In this document: positions 45,416-53,474 of the stretch, one piece after another
Layout: each line of letters begins with the position of its first letter
How positions within the stretch are numbered: the first letter of the stretch is position 1
Assembly: GCA_021414025.1 (NCBI GenBank)
Contig: JAIOPG010000007.1
Span: forward strand, 391,268 to 455,267
Source of the DNA: Planctomycetota bacterium
GTDB taxonomy: Bacteria; Planctomycetota; Phycisphaerae; Phycisphaerales; SM1A02
Direction of reading: 5' to 3'
Length of the DNA stretch: 64,000 bases
Translations under genes and position numbers: made by a program
Notes under the pieces: model-generated
The model's input: only the letters and a program-made list of their open reading frames with translations
The model's database searches: none
What the model was told of the DNA's origin: nothing

Positions 45416-46063
45416 ATGCCTTCATCGTTCGCGCTCGTTGTCGCTCTTGCAGCAAGTTCCTCCTGCTTTGCGGCCGTCGTCGTTTCCGACGGCACCTTCA
45501 ATGACGCGGACTGGTCGATGACCACCTTCCAGTTCGGACCCTACGGCGGGGGCGGAAGCGCCAGTCAAACCGCCGGCGGCGTCCCGGAATCGTGCCGCAT
45601 GGTCACCAACTCCTGCGGCAACGACTACAGCGGCGCGTGGAACCTGAGCATGCTGGAGACCTTTTCATACAACCCGTCCTCCGGCGGCGCGCTGACCGAC
45701 CTCACTTTCTCCATGGATTCGCGGTACGTGGATGGCCTGCAGGCCATGAGTTTTGTCGTCGAACAGGACAACCACTTCTGGCGCGTGGGGTACTTCATCA
45801 ACACCGAGTCGTGGACCACCTATGCGATCGCTCCAGTGGCGGCGGATTTTTACGCCATGGATTTGGACACCCCCGCCCTTCCGGACTTCAGCGCCACCGG
45901 CGGCGTCATCCGCTTTGGATTTGGAAGCGCCAACAGCAGCACCAGCTGGGGGTACTCCCGCACCGGCCTGTACGACAACTTTGTCGTGAACTTTGTGCCG
46001 TCGCCCGCGGGCTTGACGATTGCGGGAGCCGTCGGGCTGCTGCGGGGTCGCAGGCGTCGCTGA
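45416..46063 (+). CDS. Exported protein with P-A-G-type C-terminal sorting tail
   Basis: A 215-residue protein from the ATG at 45416, with GGAG 6 nt upstream. It has a signal peptide (MPSSFALVVALAASSSCFAA), a beta-rich domain that resembles choice-of-anchor or lectin-like folds (SDGTFNDADWSMTTFQFGP, then MSFVVEQDNHFWRVGYFIN), and a C-terminus PSPAGLTIAGAVGLLRGRRRR. That tail (Pro-Ala motif, hydrophobic stretch, basic cluster) is the planctomycete relative of PEP-CTERM signals, which are thought to be processed by an exosortase. No exosortase gene is visible in the window. Function unknown. Confidence 0.65.
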   Translation: MPSSFALVVALAASSSCFAAVVVSDGTFNDADWSMTTFQFGPYGGGGSASQTAGGVPESCRMVTNSCGNDYSGAWNLSMLETFSYNPSSGGALTDLTFSMDSRYVDGLQAMSFVVEQDNHFWRVGYFINTESWTTYAIAPVAADFYAMDLDTPALPDFSATGGVIRFGFGSANSSTSWGYSRTGLYDNFVVNFVPSPAGLTIAGAVGLLRGRRRR

Positions 46064-46110
46064 CCGCGAGGCGCCCAGGGACTCGTCGAAGCGCTCCACC
46101 GCCCGTCGCG

Positions 46111-47367
46111 TTACGAGGGGCAGTCGCCGAATTCAAGCAGCATCAGGCCGAGATCGGCCCCGTCCACCGCGCCGTCGCCATCCAGGTCGGCGGGGCAATG
46201 CATCGGATCCCCGCAATCCCCGAAGTCCAGCAGCAACAGGCCGAGATCGGCGCCATCCACCGAGCCGTCGCCATCCAGGTCGCAGGAGCAGATGGCCGGC
46301 GCGTCGAGCGTTGACACGCTCACGCGAAAGGCCCGATAGAAGCCCCCCGGCTCGCCGCCGAGACCCGCGATCATCCAGGGGTTGGAGCCGGCGATGCAGC
46401 CCGCGCTCTCGAAGGACCAGCTTGACAGTTCCGTGAGCCCCTGCGCGATCAGCAATTCCCGCAGATCGAGCATGCCGTGGGCTTCGTCCCAGATGAAGGC
46501 GATGTTGGTGCCCTGCACCTGCATCAAGCCGACGACCACCGAACCGTCGGCCGAGCAACCGTACGGATAGCTGGCACTCGCCGCGACATTCAACGGCAGC
46601 TCGGTGATCCCCGTCGACGCCGTCCAGCGCCACGCGACGTCGTTGTCGTGTCCGTAGATCACCGAGCCATCGGCGCTCATGCAGGTCGGTTGAGCGTACG
46701 CCCCCGCCGGCAGGTTGCCGATCGAGACCATTCCGGTGCCCGTCGTCCATCGCCATGCCCTCGCAGCGTCATGGCCGGCGTCGGTCGACCACCCGGCGAT
46801 CACCGTGCCGAGGGCGGAGACGGCTGTCGCCTTGGAGTTGTCGCCCCCGGGGAGAAAACCCATGTTGATCCAGTCGCCGGCCTCGGTGTATCGAGCGGCC
46901 TGGAAAAGATTGGGATTCGACTGCTTCCCGCCGTAGCCGACCGTGACCACGCCGCTGGAGGAGACCGCGAGGCAATCGCTCGTGTTTTGGCCTTGCGGCG
47001 AGCCGACGTGGCCGGCGCTTCCGCCGTAGCGCATCCACCCTTCGAGATCGCCGAAGACCGCGTGCCCGTTGCCGCCGGAAATGACGCTGCCGTCGGCAGA
47101 GATCCCCGAGCACCATGAGGCGATGTTCGGATTAACGCCGGGACCGGGATAGTCGAAACCAATGCCCTCACGCCATCGGCGAGCCTTGTTGCCCAGACTC
47201 ACGATGTACGACCCGCCGACGATTGAACGGCCGTCGCTGGAAATTCCCGTGGGATCGAAATAACCGGGAACGCCAAGGTCGAGCTCCAGGAATGTCGGCG
47301 CATCGCCAAGCGCGGACGAGGCGCCGACGATGGTCCAGACGGTGCACAGGGCAAGAATCGGTTTCAT
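46111..47367 (-). CDS. Exported HAF-repeat protein with dockerin-like tail
   Basis: A 418-residue protein with a signal peptide (MKPILALCTVWTIVGASSALG). The body has repeats of about 40-50 residues of the HAF type (GISSDGRSIVGGSY, GISADGSVISGGNG, AVSALGTVIAGWS, CMSADGSVIYGHDN, GCSADGSVVVGLM), likely a beta-propeller. The C-terminus has two calcium-loop repeats, CDLDGDGSVDGADLGLLLLD and PADLDGDGAVDGADLGLMLLE, resembling dockerin type I. The next gene has the same tail. Dockerins bind cohesins in other bacteria; no cohesin is visible here, and in Phycisphaerae the partner is not known. Confidence 0.7.
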   Translation of the reverse strand: MKPILALCTVWTIVGASSALGDAPTFLELDLGVPGYFDPTGISSDGRSIVGGSYIVSLGNKARRWREGIGFDYPGPGVNPNIASWCSGISADGSVISGGNGHAVFGDLEGWMRYGGSAGHVGSPQGQNTSDCLAVSSSGVVTVGYGGKQSNPNLFQAARYTEAGDWINMGFLPGGDNSKATAVSALGTVIAGWSTDAGHDAARAWRWTTGTGMVSIGNLPAGAYAQPTCMSADGSVIYGHDNDVAWRWTASTGITELPLNVAASASYPYGCSADGSVVVGLMQVQGTNIAFIWDEAHGMLDLRELLIAQGLTELSSWSFESAGCIAGSNPWMIAGLGGEPGGFYRAFRVSVSTLDAPAICSCDLDGDGSVDGADLGLLLLDFGDCGDPMHCPADLDGDGAVDGADLGLMLLEFGDCPS

Positions 47368-47400
47368 GTCAAATCTCCGGGGGTTGAATCCGGGCTAAGT

Positions 47401-49137
47401 TCAATATTCAAGCAACAGCAGGCCGACATCGCCACCATCGACCTCGCCGCTGTGGTCCAGATCGGCCGGGCAGTTTGCCGGAACCGGGCAAACCCCGAAG
47501 TCCAGCAACATCAGGCCAAGATCGGCCCCATCCACGGTACCGTCGCCATCCAGATCCGCCGGGTTGCAGGGATTGGCGGTGGTGACATTGACCGAGCCCG
47601 GAACATTGAGCGGCGCCCGCGTGGTGATGAACTTGGTCTCGGCCTCGACAAACCACGTGAGCTGCGACCCGCACGCCATGGCGGGAAGCGTGGCGCTGTA
47701 GTGGTCGCCGCCAATGCTCGCCATGACTGCGCTCTGCGTGGCTCCGCCGTCCAGGCTCCACTTCAATCGGACTCCATTGGCGATTAGTGAGCTGACATTT
47801 GGAACCGCGAGGACTTCGACGATCGAAGCCGTGTTCGCGGCGATCATCGCGCCGGGCCCCTGCGTGATCGCGACCGGACATGAGCCCAGCAAACGCTCCA
47901 TCATCACGAGGCTGGCCTCGGCATTCTCCCTCGCGTTGGGAATGATCTCGCTCGCCGGCATGACGAATCCGTAGGTGCCCGTGTCGCGCACCTCGATCGT
48001 GCCGCTCCACAAACCCTGGATGCCGTAGGCCCAATCCACGACGCCGCCGCCGACGGGATAGATGGTGGAGTAGATCGGCCCCGCGAAGTATTGCGATCCG
48101 TAGACCGAGGAGAGCGCGTCGTTCATGGGATAGCCGACGGCCGCGAACGCGTCCTCATCGGGTGACGTGTCCTCGATGTAGCCCCAGGGCCACATCATGA
48201 GCTGGCTGTAGCTGTGGAAATCCATGTGCCCGACCAGATTGGCATGAGCCAGGATGAAGTTGCGCATTCCAATGGTTTCCGGCTCGCTGAAAGCCGCGGT
48301 GCCCCGGTAGGTTTCATTGCTCGCGAAGCCGCTCGAGCCCTCGCCGCCCCAGCCCACGCTCCAGTTCCGGTTCATGTCGACGCCATAGGTGGATCCGCTC
48401 ACCAGTCGGCGGTTCTTGCGCCACAGGCGGTTGGGGCCCCAGGTGTACTCGTATCCATCCGGATTCTGCACCGGGAAGATGTAGACCTCCGCCGAATCCA
48501 GGATCGCCGTGATGCGGGAATCGATTCCATCCTGCTCGATCAACTGGTCCGCGATCCACATCGCCGTCATGGTGCTCGCCCACTCGCGGGCGTGGGCCGT
48601 GCCGTTGAACATGAACGCGGGAAGGTTCGTCCCCGCGGGATAGCGCGAAATCCGGACGCCGCGAATGGTTCGGCCCTGAATCGATGTCCCCGCGGTCACG
48701 ATCGAGACCAATCCGGGGTGCGCCGCCACCAACGCATCGAGCCGCGCGTTCACGGCGGCAAGATTCTTGAAATCGGCGAACCAGTCGGCCGCTTCCTCCG
48801 GCTGCGCGAGCCGGACCTGCTCTTCGTCGATTCGATCCTGCAAGTCCGGAATCAGGATGCGATAGGGAACGCCAGCCTTGCCCAAAGACTTCAACGCCGA
48901 TTCCGACAGACGGAAATCCGCCTCGCCGCCCACGCCCGCGGCATGACTCCACATGTCATCGCTGAGCCGATTGACCAGCAGCAGATCCTGAGGGCTTCGA
49001 ATCAACACCCGCGCCACAACATCACCGTCGAAGCGGGCCACCATCGACGCGCCATCGACTTCGACGGCGGCCTGCCCGCCGATGGTTGTTGAAGCGAATG
49101 CCAACGCAGCGCCAAGGGTCAGCAAAGTTGGTTTCAT
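47401..49137 (-). CDS. Secreted M14 zinc carboxypeptidase with dockerin-like tail
   Basis: A 578-residue protein with a signal peptide (LLTLGAALAFASTTIGGQAA) and a propeptide-like region (35-105). An M14 catalytic domain follows (about 120-405): zinc ligands His182 and Glu185 in TAHAREWAS and His308 in HMDFHSYSQ, substrate residues in VDMNRNWS, and catalytic Glu382 in TIEVRDTG. All essential residues are present. A beta-sandwich-like segment follows, then PADLDGDGTVDGADLGLMLL and PADLDHSGEVDGGDVGLLLL. The second calcium repeat ends abruptly at LLLLEY and is shorter than in the neighbouring HAF protein. It probably trims extracellular peptides; the tail may anchor it. Confidence 0.88.
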   Translation of the reverse strand: MKPTLLTLGAALAFASTTIGGQAAVEVDGASMVARFDGDVVARVLIRSPQDLLLVNRLSDDMWSHAAGVGGEADFRLSESALKSLGKAGVPYRILIPDLQDRIDEEQVRLAQPEEAADWFADFKNLAAVNARLDALVAAHPGLVSIVTAGTSIQGRTIRGVRISRYPAGTNLPAFMFNGTAHAREWASTMTAMWIADQLIEQDGIDSRITAILDSAEVYIFPVQNPDGYEYTWGPNRLWRKNRRLVSGSTYGVDMNRNWSVGWGGEGSSGFASNETYRGTAAFSEPETIGMRNFILAHANLVGHMDFHSYSQLMMWPWGYIEDTSPDEDAFAAVGYPMNDALSSVYGSQYFAGPIYSTIYPVGGGVVDWAYGIQGLWSGTIEVRDTGTYGFVMPASEIIPNARENAEASLVMMERLLGSCPVAITQGPGAMIAANTASIVEVLAVPNVSSLIANGVRLKWSLDGGATQSAVMASIGGDHYSATLPAMACGSQLTWFVEAETKFITTRAPLNVPGSVNVTTANPCNPADLDGDGTVDGADLGLMLLDFGVCPVPANCPADLDHSGEVDGGDVGLLLLEY

Positions 49138-49188
49138 CCCTTCAGGCTACTGGCATCGCACGCTGATGCAAAGAGTATTCGGAATTTT

Positions 49189-49761
49189 TCAGAAAATGAC
49201 GCGGCGGCGCGGGCGGATCCCCGCAGCCGCGAACACGATGGCGGCCCCCGGCGCGGGCACATCGAAGAACTGCACTTCGCCGATGAAAATCCACTGATTG
49301 TCGTGGTCGGCCGAAAGGCGGACATAGCGAGCGTTGGGAGCATCGTTGCTGAAGTCATAGTCGCGCTGGACCGTGACTCCGCCGTGCGAGCCGTCAAAAT
49401 CGCTGAGGTAGGTCAACGTGGTGCTGTTGGAAAAATCCGCGAACTCACTGAGCTCGAAGGAGACATGCGTGGGCAGATAGACGGCCGCGCCTCCCCACTG
49501 GCAAAAAATGATCGTGGCGGCCGCGGGTGATTGCACACTGCCGAAGTCGAAGTCGATTTTCGCGTGGGCGGAACTCCAACCGACCCAGAGATCGGAAGGA
49601 TTGATGCCGGTGGTGCTCCACACGCCGTCGGTCAGCTCGTTGCCCGAGTCGTAGTAGCCGTAGGGCGCATTGACATAGGAGTATGAACTGACAGGAATGA
49701 TGGATGCAAAAGCACCGCCGCAGAGGGCGAGCGTGGCCAGACACGAATTGAAATGAATCAT
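49189..49761 (-). CDS. Exported discoidin-like protein with P-A-P-G tail
   Basis: A 190-residue protein from the ATG at 49761, preceded by AAGGAGAAGAGAGAAAAG, a strong ribosome binding site. The signal peptide is MIHFNSCLATLALCGGAFAS. The middle resembles an F5/8-type C or lectin domain (ELTDGVWSTTGINPSDLWVGW, then IDFDFGSVQSPAAATIIF, then ARYVRLSADHDNQWIFIGEV). The C-terminus is VPAPGAAIVFAAAGIRPRRR, the same sorting-signal type as the tandem array nearby, here ending VIF. No catalytic residues are apparent. A ligand-binding surface protein is the likely role. Confidence 0.65.
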   Translation of the reverse strand: MIHFNSCLATLALCGGAFASIIPVSSYSYVNAPYGYYDSGNELTDGVWSTTGINPSDLWVGWSSAHAKIDFDFGSVQSPAAATIIFCQWGGAAVYLPTHVSFELSEFADFSNSTTLTYLSDFDGSHGGVTVQRDYDFSNDAPNARYVRLSADHDNQWIFIGEVQFFDVPAPGAAIVFAAAGIRPRRRVIF

Positions 49762-49790
49762 CTTTTCTCTCTTCTCCTTGAAGTGGTCCG

Positions 49791-49818
49791 AACATATCGC
49801 GGGAACCATGCCTGTCAA
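49791..49818 (-). promoter_or_regulatory. Sigma-70-like promoter before the discoidin-like gene
   Basis: On the minus strand TTGACA (49813-49818) and TATGTT (49791-49796) are separated by 16 bases, 30 bases before the ribosome binding site. The -35 hexamer is perfect, the -10 four of six. Confidence 0.5.
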
Positions 49819-49870
49819 GAAATTTTTTGAATTATTGGGCACAGGCAGGACGAACGAATCGAACGCCCGC

Positions 49871-50758
49871 TCAGGCATTGGCACCGCAGCACTGCTTGTA
49901 CTTGCGGCCCGACCCGCAGGGACATGGGTCATTCCTTCCCACCGCGGATGACGCCGGAGCCGCTCTTTCGCCGGTGGCGGATGCCTTCTGCTCCCGGATC
50001 CACTGCAGGATTTCCGCGTTCATTTTCAAGACCTTCTGCCGCCGCATTTGCTGTTGCTGAATCATCGACGCATTCTGGGTGGTGTCCCAGAAATTTTTCG
50101 GCCGGAGGGCGTCCAGCTTGCGATTGATGTACACCGGGTAAAACCAACCAAGCGAGCCGTCCTGCAGCCGGGTGAGATGCGTCGCGTCGTAAAGCACGAA
50201 GCCGCTCTCGGTCAGAATCTTGTTGATGTTCTGGAAATCGTCGAGATCGGCTTCGCAGATGACCAGATGCGTCTCCTGCAGCACTCCGGTCGCGCCGCGC
50301 AGCACGCTCTCTTCCGCGCCCTGAACGTCAAGCTTGAGCAGGAACGGCGGCTTCAATCCGAGCTGCCGGCGCAACGTATCGAGAGTGGTCGCCGGGACTT
50401 TCGTCTTGGTGGCGCTGAGCTGGTTGATCCGCTGCCAATAGGCGTCGCCCTCCGGCCGCAGCGAGGACCAGTAGGGATTGACGGAGGTCGTCAGTTCGAT
50501 TTCGCCCTCATGGTCGGTCGCCGCGCAGATGCGGTAATGACCGCCAACGACATCCTGGATCGCCTTCAGGGATTCACGGTAGAGCGCATTCGCGTCGATG
50601 TTGAACGGCACCGCGCCGGGCAGGTACTTTTTCGCGAAGTAGGTGAGGAAGAAAGAGCCGTCGGCGCAACCGACATCGATGACGGTGGAATAGCGGATGC
50701 CCTTTTCACATAGAAGCCGCAAGGGCCCCTCCATCGTGCCGACTTCAACCGGCTGCAT
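49871..50758 (-). CDS. FkbM-family methyltransferase with SEC-C zinc tail
   Basis: A 295-residue protein. The SAM-binding core is VIDVGCADGSFFLTYF (about residue 32), with VPATTLDTLRRQLG and FLLKLDVQGAEESVLRGA, the FkbM signature, then THLVICEADLDDF. The last 20 residues, GRNDPCPCGSGRKYKQCCG, are a complete SEC-C zinc motif (C-x-C-x8-C-C) known from SecA tails and other proteins that contact SecB or ribosomes. The fusion with FkbM is unusual. The ATG at 50758 has GAGGGG 6 nt upstream. It lies between secreted surface proteins; it may methylate sugars of the envelope (inference). Confidence 0.8.
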   Translation of the reverse strand: MQPVEVGTMEGPLRLLCEKGIRYSTVIDVGCADGSFFLTYFAKKYLPGAVPFNIDANALYRESLKAIQDVVGGHYRICAATDHEGEIELTTSVNPYWSSLRPEGDAYWQRINQLSATKTKVPATTLDTLRRQLGLKPPFLLKLDVQGAEESVLRGATGVLQETHLVICEADLDDFQNINKILTESGFVLYDATHLTRLQDGSLGWFYPVYINRKLDALRPKNFWDTTQNASMIQQQQMRRQKVLKMNAEILQWIREQKASATGERAAPASSAVGRNDPCPCGSGRKYKQCCGANA

Positions 50759-50815
50759 CTGGCGCCCCTCGATCGCGTGCTTCCATGCCGCGATCTTAGC
50801 GAATGGGCAGGTCGC

Positions 50816-51625
50816 TCAAAGCACATCAAGTCGTCGACGGCGGCGCCCGCCGATGATTCCGGCGACCGCCAACAGGGCCGAGACCCCGGGTGCCGGCACA
50901 TTCGAGAAGGTGAAGTTCGAGCCGCTTCCGACGATGAGGTTGCCGCCCGCGTAGACGAGCCCGGTCAAGTTCGTGTTGCCGGCAAAGCTCACCCCGCCGC
51001 TGCCGTAAATGGCCGCATTGATTTCCGCCTGGTTGCCGAAGGTCATGTTGCCCAGGGCCACCAGAAAGAGCTTGCCTGCGCCGGTGGTCTGAAACTTGGT
51101 CTGTCCATCCGCTGCAAACGCACCGCTCACATACACGTAGACATCGCCCGCGCTGGTGTCGGCAACCACCTTGCCGCTGGCGCCAAGATCAAACTTGCTG
51201 AAGGTGTAGACGCCTGACCCAAGATTGAGAGTGGACGAAATCTTGCTCGTGAACTTGTCGTACGAGCCCGCGGTCAGTGAGCGCACTTCCGACTTGTCCA
51301 AGTCGACATTGACTCCCGCAGGCGCGGTCCATGAAGTGATCACAGGGCTGGTCCAGGTGTGAACGGCTCCGGTTTCAACGCCGTCGGTCGAGGTTCCTGA
51401 ACCGGTGGTCACTTGGCCGACCGCGCCCACCTTGCCCCCAACATGCACATTGCCGGCGAGCGCAATGCCGACATTGCTGCGAAGCACGAAGCCCTTGGGA
51501 GTGTCGATGACCGAGCCTTGCGCGGTCAACGTGAACGCCGCGGCCGAAACCAGCGCCAGAAGCGTCCCATTGGAGATCTTGCGGGTCAGGGTGCTGTTCA
51601 TTGATTTCGCGCTTGAGAGTTTCAT
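50816..51625 (-). CDS. Tandem P-A-P-G-tail protein A
   Basis: A 269-residue exported protein, last in a three-gene array. The ATG at 51625 is chosen because it aligns with the MKLSS start of protein C; an ATG 6 nt upstream is alternative. The N-terminal region carries a hydrophobic export segment (NGTLLALVSAAAFTLTAQGS), then VIDTPKGFVLRSN, then beta-rich repeats such as GDVYVYVSGAFAADGQTKFQ and GKLFLVALGNMTFGNQAEIN, like the short right-handed beta-helix proteins of the DUF7305 type. The tail is NVPAPGVSALLAVAGIIGG with RRRRRLDVL. The four residues after the basic cluster are extra compared with proteins B and C. A conserved leader precedes it. Confidence 0.75.
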   Translation of the reverse strand: MKLSSAKSMNSTLTRKISNGTLLALVSAAAFTLTAQGSVIDTPKGFVLRSNVGIALAGNVHVGGKVGAVGQVTTGSGTSTDGVETGAVHTWTSPVITSWTAPAGVNVDLDKSEVRSLTAGSYDKFTSKISSTLNLGSGVYTFSKFDLGASGKVVADTSAGDVYVYVSGAFAADGQTKFQTTGAGKLFLVALGNMTFGNQAEINAAIYGSGGVSFAGNTNLTGLVYAGGNLIVGSGSNFTFSNVPAPGVSALLAVAGIIGGRRRRRLDVL

Positions 51626-51635
51626 GTCCATTCTT

Positions 51636-51700
51636 CTTTCCGGGCCAAAGCCCTGTAAATCGCTGTTGCCAGCCACCTACGGACTTCAACCTTGAATATG
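51636..51700 (-). promoter_or_regulatory. Conserved structured leader, copy A
   Basis: Upstream of protein A the minus strand carries the 28-base box (51673-51700) that also lies before B and C, containing CGTAGGTGG. Hairpin 1 (51655-51680) pairs GTAGGTGGCTG with CAGCGATTTAC around a GCAA loop, keeping pairing where C has GAC. Hairpin 2 (51642-51653) is GGGC, loop TTTG, GCCC. The ribosome binding site GGAAAG (51636-51641) follows immediately. Confidence 0.7.
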
Positions 51701-51760
51701 TGACGATAAAGAAAGGGGCCAATCCGCTCGTTCAGACCGAGCCCCTGGGCCGAAACGGGA

Positions 51761-52564
51761 TCACAGCCGGCGACGACGGCGTCCGCCGATGATTCCCGCG
51801 ACCGCCAACAGGGCTGAGACGCCGGGAGCAGGCACGTTCGAGAAGGCGAAAGTTGCTCCATAGCCGGCGCTGATGTTCCCGCCCGCATAGGCCAGACCGG
51901 TCAGGCGAGAATCGCCGCCGAAGCTCATCGCTCCGCCGCTGTACAGGGCCGCCTGCAGATTGGTCTGGTAGCCGAAGTTCATGCTGCCCAGAGTCACGAT
52001 GAAGAGCTTGCCGGGACCCGTGGTCTCGAATCGGGTCGCACTGTCGGTGGTGAGTCCGCCGTTGACGTACAGATAGACGTCCCCGGCGTTGGTGTTGGCC
52101 ACGACCTTACCGCTCCAGCCCAATTGGAATATGCTGAAGGTGTAGTTGCCCGGCCCGAGGTTCAGGGTGGTCGAGCTGTTGCTCGTGAAGGAGCCATAGG
52201 CGCCCGCGGTCAGCGAGCGGGTCTCCGCCCACGCCAGATTTACATTGTTGCTGGTGGGCGCGGCCCATGAAGTGATCACGGGATTGGTCCAGGTGTGCAC
52301 CGAGCCGGTCTCAATGCCGTCGAGCGAAGTGCCCCATCCCGAAGTGACCGTGCCCAGGGCTCCGACCGCGCCGCTGGCATGCACATTGCCTTCGAGGGCC
52401 ATCGAGCCATTGCTGCGGAGCACGAATCCCTTCGGCGTGTCGACGATGCCTCCATGGGCGGCCGAACCGATGGCCGCGAGGGTGGTCAGCGCCATCAGCG
52501 CGAAACCAGCTCCCTTGCGGGAAATGTTGTTGAGAATGGATGGATTGTTCATTGCGTTGTTCAT
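51761..52564 (-). CDS. Tandem P-A-P-G-tail protein B
   Basis: A 267-residue exported protein, middle of the array. The ATG at 52564 has GGAAAG with a seven-base gap; an ATG six bases upstream has only one base of spacing. The hydrophobic export segment is FALMALTTLAAIGSAAHGG, followed by IVDTPKGFVLRSNGSMALEG. The body shares the beta-helix repeats of A and C but differs most (e.g. WAETRSLTAGAYGSFTS, GKLFIVTLGSMNFGYQTNLQ). The C-terminus is VPAPGVSALLAVAGIIGG then RRRRRL. It is the most divergent paralog, and its leader is also the most divergent. Confidence 0.75.
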   Translation of the reverse strand: MNNAMNNPSILNNISRKGAGFALMALTTLAAIGSAAHGGIVDTPKGFVLRSNGSMALEGNVHASGAVGALGTVTSGWGTSLDGIETGSVHTWTNPVITSWAAPTSNNVNLAWAETRSLTAGAYGSFTSNSSTTLNLGPGNYTFSIFQLGWSGKVVANTNAGDVYLYVNGGLTTDSATRFETTGPGKLFIVTLGSMNFGYQTNLQAALYSGGAMSFGGDSRLTGLAYAGGNISAGYGATFAFSNVPAPGVSALLAVAGIIGGRRRRRL

Positions 52565-52570
52565 GATCAT

Positions 52571-52637
52571 GCTTTCCGAGCGGGAGCCCCAGCGGGTGAA
52601 TCCTGCCCTCCACCTACGGCCTCCAACATCGAATATG
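52571..52637 (-). promoter_or_regulatory. Conserved structured leader, copy B
   Basis: The 28-base box is at 52610-52637. Hairpin 1 is different in sequence yet present: GGTGGA pairs with TTCACC (52595-52614, loop of eight). Hairpin 2 (52582-52590) is a short GGG/CCC stem. GGAAAG at 52571-52579 region precedes the start. The structure is kept although the stem sequence changed. Confidence 0.6.
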
Positions 52638-52646
52638 AGGGCTTCT

Positions 52647-52658
52647 TGGCACGTGCCA
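52647..52658. repeat. Perfect 12-base palindrome between proteins C and B
   Basis: TGGCACGTGCCA is a perfect inverted repeat just after the stop of protein C and ahead of leader B. It could be an operator or the core of a small hairpin. No copy is seen in front of A or C. Confidence 0.4.
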
Positions 52659-52666
52659 GTCGGGGA

Positions 52667-53467
52667 TTACATCCGGCGACGACGACGGCCGCCAATGATG
52701 CCGGCGATGGCCATCAGAGCCGAGACGCCGGGAGCCGGCACGTTCGAGAAGGTGAATTCCGAACCAGTGCCGACGCTGATGTTGCCGCCCGCGTAGGCGA
52801 GACCCGTCAAGTGGGTGCTGCCGGCAAAGCTCACCGCGCCGCTGCCGTAAATGGCCGCCTGAATTTCCGCCTGGCTGCCGAAGGACATGTTGCCAATGGC
52901 CACCAAGAAGAGCTTTCCGGCGCCGATGGTCTGGAACTGGGTCTTGCCCGCGGCTGAAAACACGCCACTCACATACACATAGATGTCGCCCGCGCTGGTG
53001 TCGGCCACCACCTTGCCGCTGGTGGCAAGATCGAACTTGCTGAAGGTGTAGGTGCCCGATCCAAGATTCAGCGTGGCCGAATTTTTGCTGGTGAACTGGG
53101 CGTACGAACCCGCAGTCAGCGAACGGACCTCCGACTTGTCCAAGTCGACATTGACGCCGGGAGGAGTGACCCACGAGGTGATGACCGGGCTGGTCCAGGT
53201 GTGCACCGAGCCGGTTTCAACGCCATCGGTCGAGGTTCCCGAGCCCGTCGTCACATGGCCGATCGCGCCCACCATGCCGCCCGCATGCACATTGCCCGCG
53301 AGCGAAATGGCGCCATTGCTGCGAAGCACGAAACCCTTGGGGGTATCGACGACCGAGGCCTGGGCAGGCGAGCTGAACGCACCCGCCGAAACCAGCGCCA
53401 GAAGCGCCATACCGGAGGCCTTGCGAGTCAGGGTGTTGTTCATTGAAATCGTGCTTGAGAGTTTCAT
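52667..53467 (-). CDS. Tandem P-A-P-G-tail protein C
   Basis: A 266-residue exported protein, first of the array. The ATG at 53467 follows GGAAAG by seven bases. The hydrophobic export segment is MALLALVSAGAFSSPAQAS, then VVDTPKGFVLRSNGAISLAG. The body is close to A (identical runs such as NVDLDKSEVRSLTAGSY) and has the same beta-helix-like repeats. The tail is NVPAPGVSALMAIAGIIGG with RRRRRM. Proteins A and C are clearly recent duplicates, while B is older or faster evolving. The divergent neighbour is the degenerate GGDEF-EAL gene. Confidence 0.75.
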   Translation of the reverse strand: MKLSSTISMNNTLTRKASGMALLALVSAGAFSSPAQASVVDTPKGFVLRSNGAISLAGNVHAGGMVGAIGHVTTGSGTSTDGVETGSVHTWTSPVITSWVTPPGVNVDLDKSEVRSLTAGSYAQFTSKNSATLNLGSGTYTFSKFDLATSGKVVADTSAGDIYVYVSGVFSAAGKTQFQTIGAGKLFLVAIGNMSFGSQAEIQAAIYGSGAVSFAGSTHLTGLAYAGGNISVGTGSEFTFSNVPAPGVSALMAIAGIIGGRRRRRM

Positions 53468-53474
53468 ATCCATT

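Noticed and set aside
46111..49137. A cellulosome-type complex
   Set aside because: The dockerin-like repeats are present, but no cohesin, scaffoldin or cellulase is visible, so only the tail similarity is reported.
52647..52658. A sigma-54 promoter starting with TGGCAC
   Set aside because: TGGCAC is followed by GTGCC and AAGAA, which lacks the TTGC element at the right distance; it is better explained as a palindrome.
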